A stretch of DNA of 64,000 bases from Nocardia sp. NBC_00416 (GCF_036032445.1 NZ_CP107932.1:4342501-4406500), one strand, 5' to 3'. Shown: positions 8,579-17,772, counted from the stretch's first letter. Numbers and translations: made by a program. The notes: generated by a model not told the origin, from the sequence alone.

Positions 8579-9723
8579 CTCGTACCCCCTCGATACCGCC
8601 GGTGTACCCGGCCACGAGGCGCGCACACCACTTCGTAGTGGATCGTGCCGAGCAGATCGGCCCACTCCTGGGCGCGGGGCTCCCCGCGACTGCCGGATCC
8701 GAACAGGATCGCGGTATCGCCCTCGGCGACCCCGTCGGCGTTATCGCCCAGATCGACGACCAGCTGATCCATGCACACCCGGCCGCGGTTCGGCCGCCGC
8801 CGGCCACCCACCCACACATCGATACGTCCGCCGAGGGTGCGGAAGACACCGTCGGCGTAGCCCGCGGGGATCAGCGCGACGGTGGTGTCGGCCGGAGCGA
8901 CCCACTCGTGTCCGTAGGACACGCCCTCGCCCGCGACGACATGTTTGACCAGGGCGACCTCGGCCTGGAAGGTCATGGCGGGCCGCAGCCCGAATTCCCC
9001 GATATCCGGCACCGGGGTCAGACCGTAGACCGCGATTCCCGGGCGGACCATGTCGAAAGCCAGATCCGGCCGGGTGAGTGTGGCCGCGGAATTCGCCAGA
9101 TGTACCAGCTCCGGTTCCAGGCCGTGCTCCTTCGCGGCGGCGATAGCGTCGAGGAATCGGTCGCGTTGCACATCGATCAACGGATGATAGGGCTGGTCGG
9201 CGTGGGCGAGGTGGGAGAAAATGGCCCGGAACCGCACCACTTCCTCGTCGACGAGTTTGCGCAGTGTGGCCAACACCACGGGATAGATGTGCGGACCGAC
9301 ACCGTTGCGGTTCAACCCGGTGTCGACCTTGAGCGAGACGATGGCCGGGCGCCCCAGTTCGTGTGCGGCCACGGCGACCGCGTCCAGCTGTTCCGGGGAA
9401 GAGATCGCGATCTCGATATCGGCGGCGATGGCCGCGGCGTAATCGGCGTCATACGCATTGAGCCAGGACAGGATCGGAGCCGTGATCCCGGCCTCGCGCA
9501 ACGCGACCGCCTCCGCGATCGTGGTGACGCCCAGTTCCGCGGCGCCCGCGGCCAGCGCAGCCCGCGCGACCTCGACCGCGCCGTGGTTGTAACCGTCGGC
9601 CTTGACCACCACCATCACCGCGGCGTCGCCGGCGTGCGCACGCAGAACACCCACGTTGTGCGCGATGGCGTCCAGATCGACGACCGTCTCCACTTGCCCG
9701 TTCACATCTGCCGATACTGCCAT
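8575..9723 (-). CDS. alr: alanine racemase
   Basis: Alr is a PLP enzyme that converts L-alanine to D-alanine for peptidoglycan. The PLP lysine lies in VVKADGYNHGA (about K41). The catalytic tyrosine lies in GEGVSYGHEWVAP (about Y269). The start at 9723 gives 382 residues, close to family length. The frame is open to 9786, and neither start has an ideally spaced ribosome site (a GAGGAG touches the ATG at 9723), so the start is uncertain. The stop overlaps the hydrolase start. A 14-bp palindrome lies 84 bp upstream. Confidence 0.95.
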   Translation of the reverse strand: MAVSADVNGQVETVVDLDAIAHNVGVLRAHAGDAAVMVVVKADGYNHGAVEVARAALAAGAAELGVTTIAEAVALREAGITAPILSWLNAYDADYAAAIAADIEIAISSPEQLDAVAVAAHELGRPAIVSLKVDTGLNRNGVGPHIYPVVLATLRKLVDEEVVRFRAIFSHLAHADQPYHPLIDVQRDRFLDAIAAAKEHGLEPELVHLANSAATLTRPDLAFDMVRPGIAVYGLTPVPDIGEFGLRPAMTFQAEVALVKHVVAGEGVSYGHEWVAPADTTVALIPAGYADGVFRTLGGRIDVWVGGRRRPNRGRVCMDQLVVDLGDNADGVAEGDTAILFGSGSRGEPRAQEWADLLGTIHYEVVCAPRGRVHRRYRGGTR

Positions 9724-9806
9724 CTCCTCGGACAGAACCGGTGAACGGCTACCTGCATCTGGGGAGTAGCAACCGCCCGGACCCATCCGTACCGGTGTCG
9801 GCCCGA

Positions 9807-9820
9807 CACCTGATCAGGTG
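9807..9820. promoter_or_regulatory. 14-bp perfect palindrome upstream of alr
   Basis: CACCTGATCAGGTG is a perfect palindrome 84 bp before the alr start. It directly follows a short hairpin (GGTGTCGG/CCGACACC). It may be an operator for the alr operon. No regulator is encoded beside it, and short palindromes also arise by chance, so support is weak. Confidence 0.35.
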
Positions 9821-9908
9821 CCCGCGGGGCAGGGCACCCGGGGTAGTCGTACACCGACGGCAGCCCCGGGCAGGAGGCCTTGCGTCGCCAACAGCAATGC
9901 GGGCCGGT

Positions 9909-11378
9909 TCAAGCCGGTAGCGAACGGAGGGCAGCGATGGCTCGCGGCAGGTGGCGCAACAGCGGGGTCGCTGAAATCGGGGCCGCGCCACGCCCACCCC
10001 CGCCCGCGTCGTACGCCGCCAGCTCGGCCGCCGTGGCATGTGCCCGGGCGGCCGCGGCCGCGGCCCAGGCGGGTTCCCGGCCGCTCGCCAGCAGCGCGCC
10101 GAGCACCCCGGACAGCACGTCACCGGCTCCGGCGGTCGCCGCCCAGGACCCGCCGGCCTCGTTGACCAGCACCCGGCCCCCTGGTTCGGCGACCAAGGTC
10201 GCCCGCCCCTTCAGAAGGACGGTGACCTGCCACGCGTCGGCGAGTGCACGGACGGCGGCGACACGGTCGGGTCCTGGTTCCCGACCGGTGAGCCGAGCGA
10301 ACTCCCCGGCGTGCGGGGTGAGCACGGTGGCGGCCCGGCGGCCGCGGACCAGCCCGGGTTCGCTCGCCAGCAGGGTGAGACCGTCGGCATCGACTACCAC
10401 CGGTAGGTCGGTGGCCAGGATCTCGGCGAGGTCGTCGCGGGCGGCGCGATCGGTACCGGAACCCGGACCGAAGACCCAGGACTGGACACGGCCGGCGTCC
10501 GCCAGGGCCGATACCGCGATCACTTCGGGATACCGGGCGAGAACGGCCGCGACGGCGGTGCCCGCGTAGCGCACCATTCCCGAGGTCGCGGCGACCGCCG
10601 CCCCGGTACAGAGCACTGCCGCACCCGGGTAGGTCGCGCTCCCGGCGCGGATACCGGTGACACCCTGCGTGTACTTGTCGTCCGCGGCCCCCGGAACCGG
10701 CCAGCCCGCACCCACCGCGGCGGGATCCAACGCGGCCAGCCGCGGCTCCGGCAGCCGTAAACCGATGGGGATCAGCTCTATCCGGCCGCACCAGGGGGCG
10801 GCCAGCGCGTGCACCGGTTTCAACGCCCCGAACGAAACGGTGACCGCGGCCCGGACCGCCGGCCCGGACACCGCGCCGGTATCCGGATCGACCCCGCTGG
10901 GCAGATCGGCCGCGATGATCGGAACATCCAGTCCGGCAACGATTCCCGCCGCGGCCGGGCGCAACGGTCCGCGACCGGATATGCCGACGATTCCGTCGAT
11001 TACCAGATCCGCGCCGGCCGATTCCGCCACTGCCGCAACCGGATCCAGGCACACCCGCCCCCCGGCGTGGCGCAGCGCCGCCAGCCCCGCCGCGTGCGCC
11101 CGCTCCGAATTCAACAGGACCGCGGTCACCGCCACACCTCGTCGACGCAGCATCGACCCCGCCCAGAGCGCGTCGCCACCGTTGTCCCCCGAGCCCACGA
11201 GCAGGACCACCGACCGGCCCGCGACCGCGCCCGCGCGATCCCGGAGTTCGGCCGTGACCACCCCGGCCAGCCCGTAGGCGGCCCGGCGCATGGGCATTCC
11301 GTCGGGAACTCTCGTGAACAGCTCGGCCTCGGCCGAGCGCACTTCGTCGGCGGTGTAATAGCCGCGCGGCACAGTCAC
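9909..11378 (-). CDS. nnr: bifunctional NAD(P)H-hydrate epimerase/ADP-dependent dehydratase
   Basis: The enzyme repairs damaged NADHX/NADPHX. The N-terminal half (about 1-210) is the YjeF_N epimerase, with VVLLVGSGDNGGDALWAG. The C-terminal half is the ribokinase-like dehydratase, with TPHAGEFARL and ATAGAGDVLSGVLGALL. The GTG at 11378 is preferred because GGAGG lies 10 nt upstream; an alternative GTG at 11387 nearly touches the ribosome site. Length is about 489 residues, normal for the fused protein. It corresponds to Rv3433c, between alr and glmS, and is transcribed away from the cupredoxin gene. Confidence 0.95.
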   Translation of the reverse strand: MTVPRGYYTADEVRSAEAELFTRVPDGMPMRRAAYGLAGVVTAELRDRAGAVAGRSVVLLVGSGDNGGDALWAGSMLRRRGVAVTAVLLNSERAHAAGLAALRHAGGRVCLDPVAAVAESAGADLVIDGIVGISGRGPLRPAAAGIVAGLDVPIIAADLPSGVDPDTGAVSGPAVRAAVTVSFGALKPVHALAAPWCGRIELIPIGLRLPEPRLAALDPAAVGAGWPVPGAADDKYTQGVTGIRAGSATYPGAAVLCTGAAVAATSGMVRYAGTAVAAVLARYPEVIAVSALADAGRVQSWVFGPGSGTDRAARDDLAEILATDLPVVVDADGLTLLASEPGLVRGRRAATVLTPHAGEFARLTGREPGPDRVAAVRALADAWQVTVLLKGRATLVAEPGGRVLVNEAGGSWAATAGAGDVLSGVLGALLASGREPAWAAAAAARAHATAAELAAYDAGGGGRGAAPISATPLLRHLPRAIAALRSLPA

Positions 11379-11437
11379 CGGACACACACCTCCGCAGTTG
11401 GACGGGCAGCGATGTCAGCAGACTACGCTTGGCCTTC

Positions 11438-11842
11438 ATGCCCAGACCTCACCGCGCCGTAGTCCTCCCAGCTGTCGGATTGGTCCTCGCCGCGGCGCTG
11501 CTGTCCGGTTGCGGTTCGGACGGGTCACCCGGCGAGGCGGCGAAAACCGATGCGTCCGAGAAGAATCCGCATCAACACCCCGATGCCGCGGTCACCGTCC
11601 AGGTCGAGGACGACCGGTTCTCCCCTGCCGATATCACAATCTCCGCCGGCGACACCGTGTCCTGGCATTTCGACGGCGACCTCCCGCACGGCGTACAGGG
11701 CATCGGCGACAAAGCGATGAGCATCAACAGCCCGTTGTTCGAAGTGGGCGATTGGAGTCACACCTTCACCGCGCCCGGTGAATACCGGTACCTATGCCCG
11801 ATCCACCCGGATATGCGCGGAACGATCACCGTCGAAAAATAG
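11438..11842 (+). CDS. cupredoxin-domain lipoprotein
   Basis: A 134-residue lipoprotein with an N-terminal signal and lipobox LLSGC (Cys25), followed by one plastocyanin/azurin-like domain. The blue-copper ligands are visible: His in DLPHGVQG, then Cys, His and Met in YLCPIHPDMRG. It probably binds a mononuclear copper outside the membrane for electron transfer or copper handling. The ATG at 11438 follows an in-frame TTG at 11429; the ATG gives a normal signal peptide. It is divergent from nnr and convergent with glmS, with which it shares a terminator hairpin. Confidence 0.88.
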   Translation: MPRPHRAVVLPAVGLVLAAALLSGCGSDGSPGEAAKTDASEKNPHQHPDAAVTVQVEDDRFSPADITISAGDTVSWHFDGDLPHGVQGIGDKAMSINSPLFEVGDWSHTFTAPGEYRYLCPIHPDMRGTITVEK

Positions 11843-11868
11843 GCGTGACCGATCTCCCGGTCACGCCT
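11841..11868. terminator. bidirectional terminator between cupredoxin gene and glmS
   Basis: A perfect 11-bp stem (AGGCGTGACCG at 11841-11851 with its complement at 11858-11868) and 6-nt loop fill the short gap between two convergent stop codons. It can serve both strands. There is no long T-run, as is usual in high-GC actinobacteria. Confidence 0.8.
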
Positions 11869-11870
11869 GT

Positions 11871-13754
11871 TCACTCCACCGTGACCGATTTGGCCAGGTT
11901 CCGCGGCTTGTCCACGTCGTAGCCGCGTGCCTGCGCCACCTCGGCGGCGAAGACCTGCAGCGGAACGGTGGACAACAACGGCTGATAGAGCGTCGGCGCG
12001 GTCGGGATCTCGATCAGATCGTCGGCGAACGGGCGCACCAGATCATCGCCTTCCTCGGCGATCACGATCGTGCGCGCACCCCGCGCCTGGATCTCCCGGA
12101 TGTTGCTGAGCAGTTTGGCGTGCAGTACCCCGCGACCCTTCGGCGACGGCATGACCACGATCACCGGCAAACCGTCCTCGATCAGCGCGATCGGACCGTG
12201 CTTGAGCTCACCCGCGGCGAATCCCTCCGCGTGCATGTACGCCAGTTCCTTGAGTTTGAGCGCACCCTCGAGTGCCACCGGATACCCGACGTGCCGGCCG
12301 AGGAACAGGATGGTCCGCTCCCGCGCCAGCTCCCGCGCGATCGCCCGCACCTGCGGCGCCGTCTCCAGCACCCGCTCCACCAGCTTCGGCATCGCTTCCA
12401 GTTCAGCGAACTCGCGGGCCACCTCGTCGGGGTATTTGGTGCCGCGCGCCTGCGCCAACGCCAGGCCGACCAGCAGGTTCGCCGTCACCTGAGCGAGGAA
12501 TGCCTTGGTGGAGGCCACGCCGATCTCCGGCCCGGCCCGGGTGTAGAGCACCGCGTCGGATTCGCGCGGGATCTGCGCGCCGTTGGTATTGCAGACCGCG
12601 AGCACGCGGGCCTTCTGGCTCTTCGCGTGCCGAACCGCTTCGAGGGTGTCGGCCGTCTCACCGGACTGGGAGACCGCCACCACCAGGGTCGAGCGGTCCA
12701 GCACCGGATCCCGGTAACGGAACTCGCTGGCCAGCTCCACTTCCACGGGAAGCCGGGTCCAATGCTCGATGGCGTACTTGGCGACCAGTCCGGAGTGGTA
12801 GGCGCTACCGCAGGCCACCACGAAAACCTTCTCCACATCGCGGAGTTCCTGATCGGACAGACGCTGCTCGTCCAGCACGATCCGACCGGCCCGGCTCGGA
12901 CTCTGATCGAAGTGGCCGATGAGCGTATCGCCGACCGCGGTCGGCTGCTCCTCGATCTCCTTGAGCATGAAATAGTCATGGCCGCCCTTCTCAGCGGCCG
13001 CCAGATCCCAGTCGATGGTGAACGGGCGGGAACTCACGCCCTCGGTGGAACCGTCGAAATCGGTGACCCGGTATCCGTCGGCGGTGATGACGACCGCCTG
13101 CCCTTCGCCCAGCTCCACGGCTTCACGGGTGTGCTCGATGAACGCGGTGACATCGGAGGCGATGAACATCTCGTTCTCGCCCACACCCACGACCAGCGGT
13201 GTCGAGTGACGCGCGGCGACGATCGTGCCCGGATGATCGGCATGGGTGAACACCAGCGTGAACGCGCCCTCGAGCCGGCGCAGCACCGAGAGCGTGCTGG
13301 CCTCGAAATCACCCGCGGTCGGCCCCTCGGCGTAGGCCCGGGCGACCAGGTGCACGGCGACCTCGGTGTCGGTCTCGCTGCGCAGTTCCACCCCGGCGTT
13401 CTCCAACTCGCCGCGCAGCTGAGCGAAGTTCTCGATGATGCCGTTGTGCACAACCGCGATCTTGCCGCTCACGTCCTGGTGCGGATGGGCGTTGCGGTCG
13501 GTGGGGGCGCCGTGGGTGGCCCAGCGGGTGTGCCCCATTCCCGTGGTGCCGACGAACGCGGCCGCGGCCGCGGAACCCAATGCTTCTTCGAGATTGGCGA
13601 GCTGCCCGGCGCGCCGTTCGATCGCGGCGCCACCGGCACCGTCGAGAATCGCCACGCCCGCGGAGTCGTAACCTCGGTACTCCATGCGGCGCAAGGCAGC
13701 GACGACGACGCCCAACGCGTCCCGGTACCCGACGTACCCCACGATTCCGCACAT
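11871..13754 (-). CDS. glmS: glutamine-fructose-6-phosphate aminotransferase (isomerizing)
   Basis: GlmS makes glucosamine-6-phosphate, the first step to UDP-GlcNAc. The 627-residue product begins MCGIVGYVG, exposing Cys2 as the glutaminase nucleophile after Met removal. It continues with HTRWATHGAPTDRNAHPH, typical of the class II amidotransferase domain. Two SIS sugar-isomerase domains follow (VVAVSQSGETADTLEAVRHA and LGRHVGYPVALEGALKLKEL), and it ends in KSVTVE. Its pathway partners glmM (17809) and glmU (45025) are also in this window. It is divergent from the gene at 13791. Confidence 0.98.
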   Translation of the reverse strand: MCGIVGYVGYRDALGVVVAALRRMEYRGYDSAGVAILDGAGGAAIERRAGQLANLEEALGSAAAAAFVGTTGMGHTRWATHGAPTDRNAHPHQDVSGKIAVVHNGIIENFAQLRGELENAGVELRSETDTEVAVHLVARAYAEGPTAGDFEASTLSVLRRLEGAFTLVFTHADHPGTIVAARHSTPLVVGVGENEMFIASDVTAFIEHTREAVELGEGQAVVITADGYRVTDFDGSTEGVSSRPFTIDWDLAAAEKGGHDYFMLKEIEEQPTAVGDTLIGHFDQSPSRAGRIVLDEQRLSDQELRDVEKVFVVACGSAYHSGLVAKYAIEHWTRLPVEVELASEFRYRDPVLDRSTLVVAVSQSGETADTLEAVRHAKSQKARVLAVCNTNGAQIPRESDAVLYTRAGPEIGVASTKAFLAQVTANLLVGLALAQARGTKYPDEVAREFAELEAMPKLVERVLETAPQVRAIARELARERTILFLGRHVGYPVALEGALKLKELAYMHAEGFAAGELKHGPIALIEDGLPVIVVMPSPKGRGVLHAKLLSNIREIQARGARTIVIAEEGDDLVRPFADDLIEIPTAPTLYQPLLSTVPLQVFAAEVAQARGYDVDKPRNLAKSVTVE

Positions 13755-13790
13755 GGCTCCCCAGCCTACTTATCGGCTAACGTTCACGTC

Positions 13791-14675
13791 GTGTCGGCGT
13801 CTGTGAAATCACTTCTGAGCACTCTGACCAGCCGCGGCCCGCATCGGGTGCTCCGCGGGAATCTTGCCATCGCGGGGCAGCCCGGGGTGGTGTACACGCC
13901 GGAGACCGGCCGGGACCTACCCGCGGTCGCGTTCGGGCACGGCTGGCTCGGCAACGCCGGTAACTACCGGACGCTGCTCGAACACCTCGCGTCGTGGGGG
14001 ATCGTGGCCGCCGCGCCGGATACCGAACGCGGCCCGCTCCCCTCCCACCTGAACCTGGCCACCGACCTGCTCACCACCCTCGATATCTGCACCGGGGTCC
14101 GGCTGGGCGACGGCACACTCACCGTGCATCCCGAACGCCTGGCGCTGGCCGGCCACGGGATGGGCGCGGGGGCAGCCGTACTCGCCGCCGCCCAGCGCCG
14201 GGTCGCCGCCGTGGCCCCGCTGTTCCCCGCTCCCACCGCGCCCGCCGCGGAATCGGTGGCCGGCGACATCGCAGCCCCGGCGCTGATCCTGGCCGGGGTG
14301 AGCGATATCGACTCGATGAACTCCGACGCGGTCCCCCTGGCCGCCGCTTGGGCCGGCCCGGTGATCCTGCGCACCCTCGACGGTGCGGGCCACAACGGAC
14401 TCGCCGAGGGTCGCCGACTGCTGTCCGCGCTGGGCGCGGGCAAGCACGAACCCAAAACCTCCCGGGCCACCCGGGCTCTGCTGACCGGATTCCTGCTGCA
14501 CACGCTGCTGGGCGACAAAACCTACGCGCCGTTCGCCGACCCGGAAACCTCGATCAAGCACACCCACGCCATCGACCCACCCGCCGCCCTGCTGGAACGG
14601 GAAGCGACTCGCACGGCCGCGGCGACACCGGACCCGGCGGCGGTGGGCAAATTGGTCCGGACACTACGCAAGTAG
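13791..14675 (+). CDS. alpha/beta-hydrolase-fold protein lacking the serine nucleophile
   Basis: The 294-residue product resembles the dienelactone hydrolase/chlorophyllase-like branch of alpha/beta hydrolases (VYTPETGRDLPAVAFGHGWL). The nucleophile elbow, normally G-x-S-x-G, reads LAGHGMGAGAAV, so the serine position is glycine (codon ggg). The downstream acidic (GVSDIDSMN) and histidine (DGAGHNGL) positions are kept. It may be inactive as an esterase or use another residue. The GTG at 13791 is used, 36 bp from the divergent glmS start; another GTG at 13803 is possible. The long open frame upstream across glmS is antisense shadow. Substrate unknown. Confidence 0.75.
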   Translation: MSASVKSLLSTLTSRGPHRVLRGNLAIAGQPGVVYTPETGRDLPAVAFGHGWLGNAGNYRTLLEHLASWGIVAAAPDTERGPLPSHLNLATDLLTTLDICTGVRLGDGTLTVHPERLALAGHGMGAGAAVLAAAQRRVAAVAPLFPAPTAPAAESVAGDIAAPALILAGVSDIDSMNSDAVPLAAAWAGPVILRTLDGAGHNGLAEGRRLLSALGAGKHEPKTSRATRALLTGFLLHTLLGDKTYAPFADPETSIKHTHAIDPPAALLEREATRTAAATPDPAAVGKLVRTLRK

Positions 14676-14707
14676 AGACTCGACCGAGCCGAGAGAACCG
14701 GTACCGC

Positions 14708-15118
14708 TCAGACCAGCCAGCTCTTGCGCCGGTAGTACTCGGCTTCGTCGTCACCGTCGTCGTCGATGGGGGTCACGACGGTCCGATCCTGGCGGGCGGC
14801 GGCCGCACGTGCGATCGCTTCCCGTTGTTCGTCTTGTTGCCGCAGCTCAGCCGAACGCGACCGGTCCGGCTGCGGCATACCGAACTGCTCCACGCGATCT
14901 CCCCACGGTCCGTGCCGGTCCGCCGGGTGGTCCTGCCCGGCTTCTTTTTTGCCCGCTTCGGCGTGCTGCAGGGTCTGCCGAATTCGCTCAGCCGATTGTT
15001 CGATCAATGCCCGATTCTCTGCGGCGACCCGCTGATTCGCAGCGCGCAACTCATCGATACGGGCCGCGCTCCGGCGATAGACCTCGTCGGCGATTTCATC
15101 GATATCCCGGAAACTCAT
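14708..15118 (-). CDS. small helical (coiled-coil) protein of an ESX-type substrate operon
   Basis: The 136-residue product starts MSFRDIDEIADEVYRRSAA with AGGAGG correctly placed upstream. Residues 1-55 have the heptad look of a coiled coil (IDELRAANQRVAAENRALI). The rest is charged and ends YYRRKSWLV. No signal or membrane segment is seen. It lies 37 bp downstream of the WXG-type protein gene and probably belongs to the same operon, so it may be a chaperone, partner or co-secreted protein. No family recognised. Confidence 0.65.
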   Translation of the reverse strand: MSFRDIDEIADEVYRRSAARIDELRAANQRVAAENRALIEQSAERIRQTLQHAEAGKKEAGQDHPADRHGPWGDRVEQFGMPQPDRSRSAELRQQDEQREAIARAAAARQDRTVVTPIDDDGDDEAEYYRRKSWLV

Positions 15119-15155
15119 TGCGTCGATCCTCCTCGGATACCGGCGGGCCGTCGGA

Positions 15156-16868
15156 TCACAGCGGACCTGCCTCGGCCAGCTGTGCACCGGTGTCGACCGG
15201 CGCGGCGGGTGGCGGAGTCTGCGCACCCTCGTGCGGTGCGGCGGTGACATCCTCTTCCGGCCCAGCGGTGACATCCTCCGGTGGGACCGGGTCGTCTTCC
15301 GCCGGTGCTGGATAGTCCTGCGGCTGATGTTCGCCGTCTTCGGTTTTCTTCCCGGTGGGCACCCCGGGCGCGCCGGGCGATTGACTCGAGTTCTCCGGGC
15401 TCGGAGCGCCGGTTCCCGGGTCTTGCTCCCCTGCGGGTTCTTCGGCGACGATGGCGGGTTTTCCGTCCGGACCGATCTCGACCTTGTAGTTCTGCGGCTC
15501 ACCGCTCTCACCGGTCACCACCAGTTGCAGGTGACCGTCCGGTCCCAGCTCGAGCTTGTACTCTTTTCCGTTCAGTTCGATCCCGGCGTCCTTGCCGGCC
15601 TCTTCCGCCTTATCGGCAGGATCGCCGTCGGCGGATTCAGCGGGGTCGTCCGGTTGGCCGTCTCCGTCCTTGTCCTCGTCCGGTTGCCCGTCACCGTCGA
15701 GGTCGACTTCTTGTTCGGCTTGCTCGCGCAACTGTTCCAGAGTGCTCGAGACCTGTTCGGTCGCCGAGCCGACCAGCTCGCTCAACCCGGAAGCCAGCTG
15801 AGTACCGAGGCCCGACGAGGCGAGTTGTGTACCCAGATCCGTCAATGCCGACAACGGATTGTCGTCGTCGCTCTCGGTGGTTCCGGGGTCGCTCGTCTTG
15901 GTTCCCGGATCCTCGGTGGTGCTGGGAGTACCCGTACCGGTGGGTGTACCCGAGGGCGTTCCGGCCGGTGTCTGGGTTGTCGGGGTGTCGCCCCCGGGCG
16001 TGCTCGGGGTCTGCTGCACGCTCTGCGGGCACGGGTACGGGGTCTCCGACAGCTTGCCCAGGAGATCGATGAGCATGCCGTATTGCGTTCTGACCCCGTC
16101 GTTCACCTCCGTACAGGTGTGAGCGAATTGGGTCACCTTGGATTCGTAGTGGTCTTTGAACTTGTCGAGCCAATCACGACAATGATCTTCGATATCGTCG
16201 GTGCCGGACCACGGGGTGGAATATGGAATGTATTCGCCCGGACCGGGCAGATCCGGAAAAATCTTCTGGATCTTCCCCAGCAGATGATCGTCGGAATTCG
16301 TACTCCATCCAATTCCCTGCGCGGCCGAGATTATGGAATCTACGTCTTCCGGAGATTTCTTGTCGTACGTGATCTGGTACACGTCTTCCAGAATTACCTG
16401 CACCATCTCGGCTTTGCCTTTGACGGCCTTGCGGAGGGCGCCGGGAGCTTTGTCGAACTGCTCGTGGATATTTCGCACAGCCTCGATGTCGCCGGACGAC
16501 AGGGACAGCTGTGTCGCTATCATATCCGCGGCGTTGGCCGCGCCCTGGCCCGACCATATCGACGGCAGGTTCTGCGCATATTGGTTCAAGGTGCTGTGCT
16601 GGGCGTCCACATTGCTCAATACATCGGCCAGCGCACCCGCCAGATCCCGGAACCGCTGCTCGTCGAGTCCGTTCTGTGCATAGAACAGGGTGTGCAGATC
16701 TTTGTAGCTGAGAATATTTGCGGGCGGATTGGAAACCCATCGCAGATAGCGGACCTCGAACTTCTCGAAATAGCGCAGAGACCTCGAGCCTTCGTCGAGA
16801 ATTTGAGATACGGTCCAGTTCTCGCCGATCGGAGGATATCCGACGCACTGTCCCACGTCATCAGCCAT
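15156..16868 (-). CDS. large WXG-type (ESX/type VII) protein with acidic repeat tail
   Basis: The 570-residue product has a helical N-terminal half (about 1-300) carrying NLPSIWSGQGAANAADM, a W-x-G motif in a helix-turn-helix setting like WXG100/PPE-type secreted proteins. A Pro/Thr/Gly-rich linker follows. Then come two Asp-rich calcium-loop-like repeats (DLDGDGQPDEDKDGDGQP), a short beta-rich segment (LELGPDGHLQLVVTGESG) and a Pro/Glu-rich tail. The ATG at 16868 is 5 nt after the stop of the small ESX-like gene, so the pair is coupled. It is probably exported by a type VII system and stays at the cell surface. No ecc machinery genes are in the window. The toxin or structural role is unknown. 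Confidence 0.7.
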   Translation of the reverse strand: MADDVGQCVGYPPIGENWTVSQILDEGSRSLRYFEKFEVRYLRWVSNPPANILSYKDLHTLFYAQNGLDEQRFRDLAGALADVLSNVDAQHSTLNQYAQNLPSIWSGQGAANAADMIATQLSLSSGDIEAVRNIHEQFDKAPGALRKAVKGKAEMVQVILEDVYQITYDKKSPEDVDSIISAAQGIGWSTNSDDHLLGKIQKIFPDLPGPGEYIPYSTPWSGTDDIEDHCRDWLDKFKDHYESKVTQFAHTCTEVNDGVRTQYGMLIDLLGKLSETPYPCPQSVQQTPSTPGGDTPTTQTPAGTPSGTPTGTGTPSTTEDPGTKTSDPGTTESDDDNPLSALTDLGTQLASSGLGTQLASGLSELVGSATEQVSSTLEQLREQAEQEVDLDGDGQPDEDKDGDGQPDDPAESADGDPADKAEEAGKDAGIELNGKEYKLELGPDGHLQLVVTGESGEPQNYKVEIGPDGKPAIVAEEPAGEQDPGTGAPSPENSSQSPGAPGVPTGKKTEDGEHQPQDYPAPAEDDPVPPEDVTAGPEEDVTAAPHEGAQTPPPAAPVDTGAQLAEAGPL

Positions 16869-16873
16869 CGGAT

Positions 16874-17191
16874 TCAGCTCGCCGCCTTCTGTGTCTCGCC
16901 GGAGTTCTCCTTGTCCACATTGGAAATGGAGACGACATCTCGGCCGATGGCCTGGCCCGTGAGATCCGTCGCCTCGGACCAATCGTTGAGCCACGACTCC
17001 ACTTCCCGGAGCCCCGACTCGAACTTCACGCCTTCGCTCTCATAGGCAGCGCCTACGTGAGCTTTTCCGATGATGTTGTCGGCGACTTTCGTGGCCTGAC
17101 TCTTGATGACCCCCGCACTGGTGCAGAAGTCGGCGCCCATCTTCGCCAGCGCGTCGGGCTGCATCCCGACCGACTGATCACCCGTGCTCAT
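16874..17191 (-). CDS. small ESX-type secretion target (EspC/WXG100-like)
   Basis: The 105-residue product begins MSTGDQSVGMQPDALAKMG and has two helical halves, with WLNDWSEATDLTGQAIG in the second. Size, helix content and position before a large WXG-type gene fit the EspC/WXG100-like group of type VII substrates, which usually form a helical hairpin with a partner. A canonical W-x-G turn is not clear, so the family call is tentative. GGGGAG precedes the ATG at 17191; the open frame further upstream to 17464 is not protein-like. First gene of the three-gene operon. Confidence 0.65.
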   Translation of the reverse strand: MSTGDQSVGMQPDALAKMGADFCTSAGVIKSQATKVADNIIGKAHVGAAYESEGVKFESGLREVESWLNDWSEATDLTGQAIGRDVVSISNVDKENSGETQKAAS

Positions 17192-17479
17192 GGGTCTCCC
17201 CTCCGTCTGTCCGCCCCGCCCGGGTGACCCCCGATCGGCCCTGCGGCGCTCTTCTCCTACCCGTTCGACGCGTCCGCGTGGTCTCCGGTTCCATCCGCCC
17301 GAGCGGACCGCCCGCTCACGCCCCTGCTTTTCTCCACTACGGCCGACGGACGGCATCGATTCCCGTCCATCTTTCCATCCCCGACGGTACAGCGCAGCCC
17401 CGTTCCGGACGGGGAACGGGGCTGGTGGTGGCCTTGGGGCGCAAGAGGTTCCGGCCGGGTGCACCCGGCCGCGCCCGGC

Positions 17480-17671
17480 TCAGTGTTTCGGCACGACCAA
17501 CCACAGCGCCAGATAGATCAGGAACTGCGGCCCGGGCAGCACACAGGACACGACGAACAGCAGCCGGACGATTCCGGAGCTCCAGCCGAAGTACTCGGCG
17601 ATACCGCCGCAGACTCCGCCGATCCACTTATCGGTGGTGGAACGGGTGAAACGGCGTGCGGGGGCGGTCAT
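17480..17671 (-). CDS. PspC-domain membrane protein
   Basis: This 63-residue protein consists almost entirely of a PspC domain: STTDKWIGGVCGGIAEYFGW, then a hydrophobic helix pair ending LIYLALWLVVPKH. PspC proteins sit in the inner membrane and take part in envelope-stress responses or act as small membrane adaptors. The ATG at 17671 has AAAGGA upstream; 12 more residues upstream to 17707 are unlikely. It is a single gene between the ESX-type operon and glmM. Confidence 0.85.
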   Translation of the reverse strand: MTAPARRFTRSTTDKWIGGVCGGIAEYFGWSSGIVRLLFVVSCVLPGPQFLIYLALWLVVPKH

Positions 17672-17772
17672 GGCGGTCCTTTCGATAGCGGGGTCTACAC
17701 CGTCCACTATCCGTACCGGGAGCGGTCGTCCGCATCGGTAGCGCTACCGACCCGCACCCTGAATTCCACCGC

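Noticed and set aside
8206..9744. 512-codon open frame opposite alr
   Set aside because: Antisense shadow of alr, with no ribosome site or domain.
11778..13790. Long plus-strand open frame across glmS, continuous with the hydrolase-fold gene
   Set aside because: It is antisense to the clearly real glmS; its translation is Arg/His-rich noise. Only the part from the GTG at 13791 is protein-like.
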